Shown here one piece after another: positions 9,622 through 18,950 of a stretch of 42,286 nucleotides of DNA (positions within the stretch are counted from its first letter, which is position 1; every line of letters starts with the position of its first letter). This stretch comes from an uncultured Mollicutes bacterium. Its GTDB lineage: Bacteria > Bacillota_I > Bacilli_A > RF39 > UBA660. The stretch is taken from the NCBI GenBank assembly GCA_945969495.1, contig CAMFOH010000006.1, forward strand, positions 1-42,286, in the 5' to 3' direction. The notes under the pieces were generated by a model that saw only the letters and a program-made list of their open reading frames with translations, was not told the origin of the DNA and searched no databases. The translations under genes and the position numbers were made by a program.

Positions 9622-10767
9622 TTACATATCTTTACCTTTTTCGACAACAAATCCTGCATCAGTGTAAACCATGTTACCATTTTCTAACTCACATATTTCA
9701 TATTCTAATTGTGCTATTTGTTTTTTTATTTTATCAATTTGTTGTTTTATAAATTCTAATCTTTTGATAATAGATTCATCACTTTCTATAAAACTGCCTT
9801 TTTTAAGAAGTTCTTCTAAATCTTCTTTTTTATCTATTAAAGTTTTTAAACTAAGATTAAGACTCTCTATCTTTTCACTTATATAAAGTACTCTATCAAG
9901 TTCTGGAGTCATTTTTCTTTGTTTGTTATAATTTATAATTTCATCTTCAGTTATAACTGAAGGTTCAATTTGTTTTTCTTTTTTTGTAATAAATTTTGAA
10001 TTAAATGTTTTTAAATTATTTTCAATATTTCTTCTAATGTAGTGACTAGAGGCTTTTCTTATACGTATCCTATTATCTAATTTTTCTAATAAAGCATCTA
10101 TTTCAGAATCACTAATATTTGGTAATAAATTACCTGTTTTTTCTTTTAGAAAATATGCTAGTTCTATTCTTTTTCTATCATCTTTAAAAGCATCTTCTAT
10201 AAGGGCAGAAGCACATTTATTTGAAAGTGCTATAAACATCCATTTTTTATTTTTTGGAATCAAGTATTTTTCTTCATATATATTATCCACGTCTAATTTT
10301 TTTTCTAAAATATCTAAAACTGCATTATAAAATTTTCTTCCTGCAAACTTCTCATACATATATTTTAAAGCATTTTCTTCTTCCTCACTAATGTTACCAT
10401 TAACACAATCATTTATAGTTAGATTATAATTTTTAACCATTTTTGATAATAAAGCTTTTTTACCTGCTAATAAAACATCCAAGTCTTTTTTATATATTAT
10501 TTTTATTTTTTTTGCTCTTTTTGATTTAGAAGTCCTTATTGAAAACGGATCATCATCAATGGTAATTGGTCTTTTAATATAAGTTGAAAGATAGTTTTTA
10601 ACAAAAAAAGGTTCATCATTTGGCATATACATTAATAATTCATCCGGGGCATTACAAAACGCAGTATATTTTTCAAGTGCCATTAAATCAAATTCTGCTA
10701 AACTAACCGTAACAGGCTTTCCATCTATAACCAAATCAACTGATAAAAAATATTTTTTTAAAGCCAT
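9622..10767 (-). CDS. Uncharacterised protein, C-terminal coiled coil
   Basis: 381-aa ORF with RBS; no recognised family. Possible distant similarity to the adjacent ORF 10797-11579. Confidence 0.75.
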   Translation of the reverse strand: MALKKYFLSVDLVIDGKPVTVSLAEFDLMALEKYTAFCNAPDELLMYMPNDEPFFVKNYLSTYIKRPITIDDDPFSIRTSKSKRAKKIKIIYKKDLDVLLAGKKALLSKMVKNYNLTINDCVNGNISEEEENALKYMYEKFAGRKFYNAVLDILEKKLDVDNIYEEKYLIPKNKKWMFIALSNKCASALIEDAFKDDRKRIELAYFLKEKTGNLLPNISDSEIDALLEKLDNRIRIRKASSHYIRRNIENNLKTFNSKFITKKEKQIEPSVITEDEIINYNKQRKMTPELDRVLYISEKIESLNLSLKTLIDKKEDLEELLKKGSFIESDESIIKRLEFIKQQIDKIKKQIAQLEYEICELENGNMVYTDAGFVVEKGKDM

Positions 10768-10796
10768 AATTTCTCCTTTTAAATTTATAAATAATC

Positions 10797-11579
10797 TTAT
10801 TCATGATATTCTTTACTGTATTTCTTACTAAAACTATTTAGATTTTCAATCATATTATCATATAGTTCTTTAGAATTTATATTAGCATTTTTTCTTTTAT
10901 TAACCGAAGAAAAACTGGTAATTCTTGAATTTTTATCATTTATAATACTAAATAGTTTTTTAAATCTAAAAGCTAAATTGCGTCTTGATTCTAAATTTTG
11001 TCCAAGTTTTTTGCATAAAACTTTTATGTTATCTTTATCTGTTGCAATAGCTGCTATCATAAGCTCATCATAAGAAAGATTAGAAAATTCTCTATTTGCA
11101 TCATAAACATCAATCATGCATGCTACCTTTTGATCTTTTACATAAGTTTCATATAAGTATTTAAAAAATTCATATTTGTTTTTAGCTTTGTTTAAAGAAG
11201 ATTTAAGCTTAATGGTTTGCAATTCTAACCTGGTCATTTTCTCACTAACAATAAGATTTGTTAATTCATCTTGATCAATATATAAAACATCAATATCATT
11301 TTCAAATAAAATTTCCATTATTGGAGAAAAATCAGAATCCGTGATAAAAAAATGTTTGCTTAAATTCTTTTCATCATCAAAGTTAATCATATTTCCTAGA
11401 TTATCCTTAATGTATTTTTTTATTTCATTTGGAAGGGAGTTAAATAAACTCTTATAACAATCATAGTTACTAGTATATTCATCCATGCTTTTTAAATTTA
11501 ATGATATTATTGGAAAGTTATGTTCATGACCATATTTATTTATTCCTTTAAAATATAGTGTATACTTTTTATTAGCCAT
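10797..11579 (-). CDS. Uncharacterised protein, possible paralogue of 9622-10767
   Basis: 260-aa ORF. Shared N-terminal pattern KKY...SL.L..M.EYT......LF..LPN....YI...L. Confidence 0.72.
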   Translation of the reverse strand: MANKKYTLYFKGINKYGHEHNFPIISLNLKSMDEYTSNYDCYKSLFNSLPNEIKKYIKDNLGNMINFDDEKNLSKHFFITDSDFSPIMEILFENDIDVLYIDQDELTNLIVSEKMTRLELQTIKLKSSLNKAKNKYEFFKYLYETYVKDQKVACMIDVYDANREFSNLSYDELMIAAIATDKDNIKVLCKKLGQNLESRRNLAFRFKKLFSIINDKNSRITSFSSVNKRKNANINSKELYDNMIENLNSFSKKYSKEYHE

Positions 11580-11646
11580 ATTAAAACCTCCTATTATGTG
11601 ATAATAATATCACTTTTAGAAGGTTCTTGTCAATTAAACGAAAGTA

Positions 11647-12120
11647 TTACAAAAGCTTGTTTTTTTTAAAAATAAATAATTTATTAGTTATGTAATTATA
11701 CATAAACATAATTAATGATGCAAATATTTTTGCAACCATGTTTGACATATTAAATTCACTAATCAAAATGTGTAGAACTAATGAATCTAATGGAAACCCA
11801 ACTACTCTTACAATAATAAAAGAAATAATTTGCATTATTTTATCACGTTTTCTTATTGGCTTTGATTTAAATAATTTTTGATCCCATACGAATAAAATTG
11901 TAAAAGAAATGGTATAAGATAAAAAATTAGCTAATAAATAATTACCACGGGTAATTAAATCAACAAAGAAGAAAACCAAATATAAAATACCGGTACAAAC
12001 TAATGATACCAAACAATACTTTATAAATTCTTCGTTTTTATAATATAATTTTTCTATTCTACTTTTTTTCTTAAATATTTTTTTAAATATATTTTTTTCT
12101 CTATTTTTAAAGAATGACAT
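11647..12120 (-). CDS. GtrA-like family membrane protein
   Basis: 157 aa; four hydrophobic helices, IKYCLVSLVCTGI-like start, C-terminal MFMYNYITNKLFIFKK typical of GtrA/DPMS flippase-like proteins. Confidence 0.8.
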   Translation of the reverse strand: MSFFKNREKNIFKKIFKKKSRIEKLYYKNEEFIKYCLVSLVCTGILYLVFFFVDLITRGNYLLANFLSYTISFTILFVWDQKLFKSKPIRKRDKIMQIISFIIVRVVGFPLDSLVLHILISEFNMSNMVAKIFASLIMFMYNYITNKLFIFKKNKLL

Positions 12121-12178
12121 AATACTTCCCTTCTACAGCTAGCATTATATCATAATTTTTCAAAAAGAAAAAGAAGCA

Positions 12179-12439
12179 TTATCTTGCTTCTACAATTAAC
12201 TTAATAGCAGTTCTTTCTTCACCTTCAATCACGATGTCGGTAAATGCTGGTATGCATACTAAGTTTTTTCCAGATGGTGCTACAAACCCCCTTGCTATTG
12301 CAATGGCTTTAATAGCTTGATTAAGTGCCCCTGCACCGATTGCTTGTATCTCAACCGTTCCTTTTTCTCTAAATACGTTAGCTAAAGCTCCCGCTACACT
12401 ACTTGGATTTGACTTTGATGAAACTTTAAGTGTTTCCAT
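12179..12439 (-). CDS. spoVS: Stage V sporulation protein S (Alba-like)
   Basis: 86 aa METLKVSSKSNPSSVAGALANVFREKGTVEIQAIGAGALNQAIKAIAIARGFVAPSG; strong SpoVS sequence. Confidence 0.95.
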   Translation of the reverse strand: METLKVSSKSNPSSVAGALANVFREKGTVEIQAIGAGALNQAIKAIAIARGFVAPSGKNLVCIPAFTDIVIEGEERTAIKLIVEAR

Positions 12440-12527
12440 GTTTATTTCCTCCTTAATATTTTAGTCATTATAAATATATTAATTCTAGCTATAAATATGA
12501 AAAAAATAAAGCCTAAACTTTATTTTT

Positions 12528-13664
12528 TTAAGGTATTAGATTATATCCAAAGTTTATTTTATATCCTGATTTATCTTTAGATAATATCATTGCCACATTA
12601 ATAGATTTTTGTTCTATTTTATCTTCATTATTTTTTTCTGCAAAGGATGACATCACACCAAAATATTCAAATTTGTAATGATAACTATAATCTACTGTTC
12701 CTGCTACTAATATATTATTATCATCTAAATAATATATTCCATCTTTGTAATATCCAATGTTTTTATAGGTATATTGATCATAAATTTTACGAGAATACGA
12801 ATTTTCTTTCTTCAATTTTTCTATTTTATTATTATATTTTTCTGAATAATCATTGTTGAAATCTTCAAACTTATCTGAACGAATATACTGTTTCAAATCT
12901 GTTATATTACCATTTGAATTAATAGATGAAAACATTGCCTCATAATATTTTTTTACAAACACTTCTATCTTTTCTTTTTCATTATTATTAGGTTCCAGTA
13001 AAGTTATAAAACTATTATCTGTTGATCTAACTCCATAATTCTCTTGCCCAGTTGTATCCTTATTTATTGTTTTTTTATATGTGTTAAAACCGTCTTTAGA
13101 TACAGAAAGTTCATAATCGTATTTAAGTACTTTTATTTTATATTTGTTCATCTTTGGATATGCATTTTTATCAGAATAGCTTAATTTAACATTAGCATCT
13201 AATATTTTATAATATTTTTTATAATCTAATTTTATACCATCTAATTTTACTATTGAATCAATTGGCGTTATAAATGTGAGTTCTTCATACGCATCATATC
13301 CTAAATCAATAAACCATTTATTATCTTTTTTTATTGTGTTTATTTCTATAGCTTTATTATTATCAATTTTAACTACAACTTTTTTGGTATTCTCATCTTT
13401 AGTAGGTTTTTGATAGTTTACAACCTCAATCAAATCGTTACCCTTTATATACAAATCTTTTTCTTTTAAATATTGTTCAAATGAATTAGGTGTAATAACT
13501 ACATCATCGTTTGTTAAAATTAATTCTTCTATATTCTTAAAATCACCATTAGACAATCTTTTAACCATTTCTTCTGATAATTTATCTGGTGAAGAATTAT
13601 AACCATTAGAACATCCTGTTATAAAAACTAATATAAATAATATTATAATACTTAATTTTTTCAC
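12528..13664 (-). CDS. Lipoprotein, possibly TcaA-like
   Basis: 378 aa; lipobox ILVFITGCSN; tandem domains with PSDKLSEEMVKRLSNGDF and a PEGA-like YKYELSVSKDGFNTYKKTI segment. Confidence 0.65.
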   Translation of the reverse strand: MKKLSIIILFILVFITGCSNGYNSSPDKLSEEMVKRLSNGDFKNIEELILTNDDVVITPNSFEQYLKEKDLYIKGNDLIEVVNYQKPTKDENTKKVVVKIDNNKAIEINTIKKDNKWFIDLGYDAYEELTFITPIDSIVKLDGIKLDYKKYYKILDANVKLSYSDKNAYPKMNKYKIKVLKYDYELSVSKDGFNTYKKTINKDTTGQENYGVRSTDNSFITLLEPNNNEKEKIEVFVKKYYEAMFSSINSNGNITDLKQYIRSDKFEDFNNDYSEKYNNKIEKLKKENSYSRKIYDQYTYKNIGYYKDGIYYLDDNNILVAGTVDYSYHYKFEYFGVMSSFAEKNNEDKIEQKSINVAMILSKDKSGYKINFGYNLIP

Positions 13665-13680
13665 ATTTAACTCCTTTTTA

Positions 13681-14181
13681 CTACTGATTAAACATATCTA
13701 TTACTTCAGATAACCTAGTAATCTCTGGATAGTCACTTCCTTCAGGTTCTTTTACAAATTTAATCCCAATACCAAGTTTCTTTTGCCATTCCTTAATGTT
13801 TCCTGAATAATCATCAATTAATATTGCAGCAGATGGGTTAACAACTTCTGTTTTAGGAATTTCCTTTGGAACAGAAACTACCGTAACTTGTGGTAAAACC
13901 TTATGCAAATATTTTATTTTTTCTACCATTTCATTAGTAGAATTAATGTGTGTTAAGATATATACGTTAAACTTCTTAGAATCACATATCTTTTTTATTT
14001 CGTTTATACTATCATTTATTTGATCAGTTTCAGCGATAAGCTTTTTCCAATCTAAGTTTCTAAAATACTCTCTTACCTTTTCTTGATCTTTTTTATCTAT
14101 TCCAGATTCTTCTAATACTTTGTATGTTTTTGTCATGGTGTCAAGTATTACACCGTCAAAGTCTATGTATAATTGTTTCAT
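13681..14181 (-). CDS. HAD-superfamily protein (5'-nucleotidase/HAD-like hydrolase)
   Basis: MKQLYIDFDGVILDTM (DxDG motif), YILTHIN, ILIDDYSGNIKEW. Confidence 0.75.
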   Translation of the reverse strand: MKQLYIDFDGVILDTMTKTYKVLEESGIDKKDQEKVREYFRNLDWKKLIAETDQINDSINEIKKICDSKKFNVYILTHINSTNEMVEKIKYLHKVLPQVTVVSVPKEIPKTEVVNPSAAILIDDYSGNIKEWQKKLGIGIKFVKEPEGSDYPEITRLSEVIDMFNQ

Positions 14182-14857
14182 TTTCTATTTCCCTCCATTT
14201 TGGTAATGATTTAAAAATTAATTTTTCTTTAGTAACAGGGTGATTAAACTCTAATTTATAAGCCCACAAACGTATTTGCTCATTATTTTTGTTGCCATAC
14301 CTTTGGTCACCATAAAGAGGATAACCAAGATGCGCAAACTGAAGTCTTATTTGATGATGACGACCCGTTACTAAATTTATTTTAACAATTGTTTTATTTT
14401 CAAAATAACCAACTACCTCATAATTTAATTCACATCTTTTTGACCCAGCAAAATCTTTTTCAACTACCCTACTAACCCCCTTTTTTTCATCCTTATACAA
14501 ATAATTTATTAAAGTATCTTCCTTGGTTTTTAATTTACCATCTAAAACTGCAACATACGTTTTATTAAATTCATGTTTTTTGATTTGCTCATTCAACCTT
14601 TTTGCAGCTTTAGAAGTTCTTGCAAAAACCATAACGCCACCAACTGGCCTATCAAGCCTATGAACAAGTCCTATGTAAACGTTACCAGGTTTGTTATATT
14701 TTTCTTTAATATAATCTTTTACCATGGTAAGCATATCAATATCACCAGTTATATCACTTTGCGATAATATATTAGGCTTTTTTTCAACCACGATAATGTG
14801 ATTATCTTCATATAAAACGTTTAATTTATTCATCTTCCCATAATCCATAAATACCAC
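14156..14857 (-). CDS. RluA-family pseudouridine synthase
   Basis: LVHRLDRPVGGVMVFARTSKAAKRL and VTGRHHQIRLQFAHLGYPLYGDQRYG. The start is probably the internal MNKLNVLYEDN (about 14833), which removes most of the apparent overlap. Ends in TGA. Confidence 0.92.
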   Translation of the reverse strand: MVFMDYGKMNKLNVLYEDNHIIVVEKKPNILSQSDITGDIDMLTMVKDYIKEKYNKPGNVYIGLVHRLDRPVGGVMVFARTSKAAKRLNEQIKKHEFNKTYVAVLDGKLKTKEDTLINYLYKDEKKGVSRVVEKDFAGSKRCELNYEVVGYFENKTIVKINLVTGRHHQIRLQFAHLGYPLYGDQRYGNKNNEQIRLWAYKLEFNHPVTKEKLIFKSLPKWREIENETIIHRL

Positions 14858-15692
14858 ATGGCAGAACTATATTACTACCAGTCATAGGCAGTCCCACTTC
14901 TCCACTTGATATCTTTCCTTTAAACTTTTTATTAATAGTCAGGATAAGTATATTTTCTAAAACTTTAGGTGACATACCAGTTGTATATGAGTTTATTAAA
15001 AAGAATAACGGATTATCACTTAAAACTTGCTCGCATAATTTCACTAAAGGATACAAACTTTCTTCAATGTTCCAAACTTCTCCATTTGCTCCTCTTCCAA
15101 AAGATGGAGGATCCATTACGATTGCATCATACTTATTGCCACGTCTTATTTCTCTTTCCACAAACTTTATACAATCATCAACGATGAATCTAACATATCT
15201 ATCAGTTAAATTAGATGATACAATGTTTTCCTTAGCCCATGCTACCATACCCTTTGATGAATCAACATGAACAACATCTGCACCAGCATAAGCACATGCA
15301 ACCGTTGCACCACCTGTATATGCAAATAAGTTAAGCACTTTTATTTTTCTATTACTAGATTTTATTTTATCAATCATATAATCCCAGTTAACCGCTTGCT
15401 CAGGAAATATACCAGTATGTTTAAAACCCATTTGTTTTATATTAAAAGTTAAGTCTTTATATTTTATTTGCCATGATTCTGGTACATCAGTTATGTTTTC
15501 CCAGTGTCCACCGCCTTTATTACTCCTAATATATTTAGCATCTGTTTTTTTCCATTTTTCTTTAAAAGTTTTTTCATTCCACACTATTTGTGGATCAGGT
15601 CTTGATAAAACATAGTTTCCCCAACGTTCTAGTTTTATACCTGATGCCATATCAAGTATTTCATAATCTTTCCAATCTTTTGCTATTCTCAA
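14826..15692 (-). CDS. Class I SAM-dependent methyltransferase, RlmI-like
   Basis: VLNLFAYTGGATVACAYAGADVVHVDSSKGMVAWAKEN and IVMDPPSFGRG. Confidence 0.88.
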   Translation of the reverse strand: MRIAKDWKDYEILDMASGIKLERWGNYVLSRPDPQIVWNEKTFKEKWKKTDAKYIRSNKGGGHWENITDVPESWQIKYKDLTFNIKQMGFKHTGIFPEQAVNWDYMIDKIKSSNRKIKVLNLFAYTGGATVACAYAGADVVHVDSSKGMVAWAKENIVSSNLTDRYVRFIVDDCIKFVEREIRRGNKYDAIVMDPPSFGRGANGEVWNIEESLYPLVKLCEQVLSDNPLFFLINSYTTGMSPKVLENILILTINKKFKGKISSGEVGLPMTGSNIVLPCGIYGLWEDE

Positions 15693-15755
15693 GTTATCAC
15701 CTCTTATTTAATTTTATCATCATTATAAATATTTTTAAAGTTATATAAAAATTAA

Positions 15756-15784
15756 TTTACATATAATTTATAATAATGTATAAT
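15756..15784 (+). promoter_or_regulatory. Predicted promoter of a plus-strand small RNA
   Basis: TTTACA (15756-15761), 17-bp spacer, TATAAT (15779-15784). Confidence 0.65.
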
Positions 15785-15790
15785 TTAATT

Positions 15791-15886
15791 AGTGAAAGAA
15801 TCTAACTTAAGGTTAGTTGCTTTCCTCAAATTGTTGAGGAAAAAGCGTACGTCCCCCCTGGGATAGTGCGCTTTTTCTATTATTAT
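15791..15886 (+). ncRNA. Putative structured sRNA (candidate antisense antitoxin RNA)
   Basis: Follows the promoter; hairpins CTAAC-ttaag-GTTAG and TTTCCTCAA-attg-TTGAGGAAA, then terminator AAAAAGCGTAC...GTGCGCTTTTT. No sizeable plus-strand ORF in it. Confidence 0.5.
15840..15877. terminator. Near-perfect inverted repeat, potentially bidirectional terminator
   Basis: AAAAAGCGTAC (15840-15850) / GTGCGCTTTTT (15866-15876); T run on the plus strand and the A/T tract mirrors on the minus strand. Confidence 0.7.
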
Positions 15887-15960
15887 TTACAAATAAGTAA
15901 AACAACTACACATAGTAGTAAGATGATTATTACTTTTAGAAATGTAATTTCTCGTTTCAT
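15883..15960 (-). CDS. Small hydrophobic peptide, candidate type I toxin
   Basis: Minus-strand ATG at 15960: MKREITFLKVIIILLLCVVVLLICK (25 aa), strong SD AGAGGTGAT upstream. Too short for the supplied ORF track. Confidence 0.5.
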   Translation of the reverse strand: MKREITFLKVIIILLLCVVVLLICK

Positions 15961-16093
15961 AAACATCACCTCTTTTCATTCTTTTATAAAAAAAGAGGAA
16001 AGCATAACTAACCCATTATTAGATTCTCTCATATTAATTGTTATACACATCTTTTTAAATCCCCCTTATAAATAAAAAAAATTAGATTTTTTT

Positions 16094-16831
16094 CTAATTT
16101 TTATATTTATCCATATTTTCACATATTAAGTTATCACAATATTTACTTGCCATATCATAGTCTTTTTTATTCCTTATGGTCCAACCTAAAATAATTTTAT
16201 TTTTTCTTTTACTTTTAACATAACTATTTGGTAGTGCTTTTATATCATAAGCAATAAAATCTGATTTTAAAAATATATCAAATACTAAACATTTTAAAAT
16301 GTTTTTTCTTAAATTAGACATATCCTTGTGCTTTTTAAAATCACTTGATAATATTCCTCTTATATAATCTTTTTTATTTTTCTTAAACCATAAAATAGAT
16401 AATGGATAAAAACTTTGAATTGCAAAATCACCTTTATAATTATCTAGTTTTTCTGATAATAATTGTTCTAGTTTAGTATTATTAGAAGAATTTTTAGTTT
16501 CAATTAGTAATCCGACTTTACCATCTATTAATTTTAAAACTTCATCTAATAAAGGTATTTTATATTTAGTATCAAGTAAGTTATACTTTAGCAATTCATC
16601 ATAAGTACAATCTTCAATTATTTTATCTACGTCACACATTCTTTTTAAATTACTATCATGAAAAACAACAATTTTATTATCCTTCGTTAAATGGACATCT
16701 AATTCTATTATATAGTTATATCTAATTGCTTTTTTAAAAGCTGCTATACTATTTTCTGGAATACCATTTTTTATGTCATGATAACCTCTGTGTGCAATTA
16801 AATTATCTTTTAAAAAATAAGTATTTTTCAT
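16094..16831 (-). CDS. Glycerophosphodiester phosphodiesterase family protein
   Basis: NLIAHRGYHDIKNGIPENSIAAFKKAIRYNYIIELDVHLTKDNKIVVFHDSNLKR; GDPD motif. Confidence 0.92.
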   Translation of the reverse strand: MKNTYFLKDNLIAHRGYHDIKNGIPENSIAAFKKAIRYNYIIELDVHLTKDNKIVVFHDSNLKRMCDVDKIIEDCTYDELLKYNLLDTKYKIPLLDEVLKLIDGKVGLLIETKNSSNNTKLEQLLSEKLDNYKGDFAIQSFYPLSILWFKKNKKDYIRGILSSDFKKHKDMSNLRKNILKCLVFDIFLKSDFIAYDIKALPNSYVKSKRKNKIILGWTIRNKKDYDMASKYCDNLICENMDKYKN

Positions 16832-16844
16832 ACAATCACCACTA

Positions 16845-17198
16845 CTATTTTATTAAATTATTCCACTGTTTTTCATTAAAACCAACATATACTTTATTAT
16901 CGGTTACTAAAATAGGTCTTTTAACAAGCATACCATTAGTTGATAAAACATTAAGTTTTTCTTCATAACTCATGTTAGATAATTTATCTTTTAAGCCTAG
17001 TTCTTTATAAACTAAACCACTCGTATTAAAAAATGATTTTATATCTTCATTCGATAATTTAACAAATTGGTCTATTTCTTCTTTTGATGGATTATTCGTT
17101 TTAATATCTCTTATTTCATATTTAACATTATTATCTTTTAAAAATTTTTCTGCTTTTTTACAAGTTGAGCACTTCGAATAACAAATAAATGTATACAT
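16845..17198 (-). CDS. ArsC/Spx-family thioredoxin-fold protein
   Basis: MYTFICYSKCSTCKKAEKFLKDNNVKYEIRDI...LVKRPILVTDNKVYVGFNEKQW. The ORF track extends to 17249, but MYTF at 17198 is the better start. Confidence 0.85.
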   Translation of the reverse strand: MYTFICYSKCSTCKKAEKFLKDNNVKYEIRDIKTNNPSKEEIDQFVKLSNEDIKSFFNTSGLVYKELGLKDKLSNMSYEEKLNVLSTNGMLVKRPILVTDNKVYVGFNEKQWNNLIK

Positions 17199-17202
17199 AT
17201 AA

Positions 17203-17874
17203 CTAACCTCTTTCTTTAAATAATAAATCAAAACTTTTAGGAGTATCACTTACAAATTTCATTTCCTTTTTAGTTATTGGATTAACTATTATAAGAACAC
17301 TCGCATGAAGCATAAGTCTATTATGTTTACTTTTTTTATTACCATATTTTTTATCGCCTAATATAGGATGATTAATATCACTCATGTGAACTCTTATCTG
17401 ATTTTTTCTACCTGTTTTAATATCAATATCAAGCATTGAACATTTTTTATTTTCTTTTATAACGTTATAATTAGTGATTGCTAGTTTACCATTTTTCTTA
17501 TCATTAGTAGAATATACCATAAGAGTTTTAGTTTCTTTTAAATAAGATTTTATAGTATCTTTCTTATTTATTAAAACGCCTTCTACTACTGCCTTATAAC
17601 CTCTTTTAATAACCAAATTATCCCAATTATTCTGATATTTATATTTTATGCTTTGATTTTTCGCAAACATAACTATACCAGAAGTATCCTTATCTAGTCT
17701 ATGAATTATAAATATTTTTGCTTTTGGATTACTTTTTTTAACATAATCCGATACTTCATGATAAAGAGTTTTTTTATTTTGTTTTGGTGTTGATATGGTA
17801 AGTAAACCAAATGGTTTATTAACCACCAAAATATTTTTATCTTCATATATTATATCTAACTTTTTATTTTTCAT
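17203..17874 (-). CDS. RluA-family pseudouridine synthase
   Basis: IIHRLDKDTSGIVMFAKNQSIKYKYQ, IKTGRKNQIRVHMSDINHPILGDKKYG. Confidence 0.9.
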   Translation of the reverse strand: MKNKKLDIIYEDKNILVVNKPFGLLTISTPKQNKKTLYHEVSDYVKKSNPKAKIFIIHRLDKDTSGIVMFAKNQSIKYKYQNNWDNLVIKRGYKAVVEGVLINKKDTIKSYLKETKTLMVYSTNDKKNGKLAITNYNVIKENKKCSMLDIDIKTGRKNQIRVHMSDINHPILGDKKYGNKKSKHNRLMLHASVLIIVNPITKKEMKFVSDTPKSFDLLFKERG

Positions 17875-17914
17875 AATTCCCCTTAAATCTAAAAAGAACC
17901 GTTTTTACGGTACT

Positions 17915-18091
17915 TTATATTCTATTTTTCTTTTTTATAATATCTTTGCTAATATTTAAATCTACGTACACATTATTTTTTGGTTCTGTATCATACATGT
18001 GTTTAATAAGTGCCTTATTTAAAATAATTGATTCAATTATTTGCTTTTTTTTATTTCTTTTCTCATCAAGTATTACCTTATAATTTTTCAT
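17915..18091 (-). CDS. Small hypothetical protein (58 aa)
   Basis: MKNYKVILDEKRNKKKQIIESIILNKALIKHMYDTEPKNNVYVDLNISKDIIKKKNRI with an RBS-like AGAGGTGATA. Not in the ORF track because of length. Confidence 0.5.
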   Translation of the reverse strand: MKNYKVILDEKRNKKKQIIESIILNKALIKHMYDTEPKNNVYVDLNISKDIIKKKNRI

Positions 18092-18152
18092 ATTATCACC
18101 TCTTTTTATGGCAAGTATTTTAACATATTATAAATACTAAAGCAATACAAAA

Positions 18153-18950
18153 TCATAAGTTTACTTGCATAAACTCTAAAACAACATCATAAGAAATTGT
18201 TGCTTTATTATCATATAAAACTGGTTGAGAATCCAAAATACCATCAGAGGATAACCATTCATGACTTATTATCATTACAACACTTTCAGATGGATTTAGT
18301 GTTATATTACTTATTTTAACATTATTATCACCTGTTATATATCTATCATCATAAAAAAATGAATACTTTGCAGATAATAAATTTTCTTCATTTAAATATA
18401 AATAGTCACCATCTTCAATTAAATTATCTTTTTTATTATTTGAACTTATTACGTTTTTTAATACAACAGGTACACTTCCAGCATTTGTTATTGTAATCAT
18501 ATAATTTACCTTATTAGTAGGCATAAAAAGAGCACTTGTGGTACTTATTTTAGTTTCATTTACACTGCATTTACCATTTCCTGTGCTTTTTAATTCTCCA
18601 TCATTAATAATATTACAACTAGCATTTATTTTAAAAGAAGAAAAAGCAGATGAAAAACCATTTATTTCTAATTTGTCATTAAGAATAGGATATCCGATTG
18701 AAATAACAATAAATAAAAATAAAAATGCTACAAAAAAAATTTTTTTCTTATATGAATTATTATAATAAGTTACTTTTCGTCTCGTCTCATATTCACTTAT
18801 GTTTGGAACCTCAAGACTATTTTCTTTTATTTTCGGAATGTTAAGTAAAGTATAACTAAGTTTATCTTCATCTTTTTTTTCGCTATATTTATCAAAATCT
18901 TCATTAAAAATTTCGTCAAGGGCATCTTTTATTTTATCATCATCATTCAT
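18153..18950 (-). CDS. Membrane-anchored protein with extracytoplasmic domain related to the TasA-like family
   Basis: About 70-aa charged N-terminus, one TM (KKKIFFVAFLFLFIVISIGYPIL), then FKINASCNI...GKCSVNETKISTTSALFMPTNKVNYMITITNAGSVPVVLK...TISYDVVLEFMQVN, parallel to copies B and C (FTKPTDEVFFKVTLTNTGSIPVVLK...TINYNVTLGFEQITN). Confidence 0.7.
   Translation of the reverse strand: MNDDDKIKDALDEIFNEDFDKYSEKKDEDKLSYTLLNIPKIKENSLEVPNISEYETRRKVTYYNNSYKKKIFFVAFLFLFIVISIGYPILNDKLEINGFSSAFSSFKINASCNIINDGELKSTGNGKCSVNETKISTTSALFMPTNKVNYMITITNAGSVPVVLKNVISSNNKKDNLIEDGDYLYLNEENLLSAKYSFFYDDRYITGDNNVKISNITLNPSESVVMIISHEWLSSDGILDSQPVLYDNKATISYDVVLEFMQVNL

Noticed and set aside
14826-14857. 32-bp overlap between the RluA-like and RlmI-like genes
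   Set aside because: Probably an upstream start-codon choice; the internal MNKL start removes most of it.
15866-16075. 69-aa plus-strand ORF listed in the track
   Set aside because: Runs antisense through the small hydrophobic peptide and its leader; no good RBS. The minus-strand peptide with a strong SD is the better reading.
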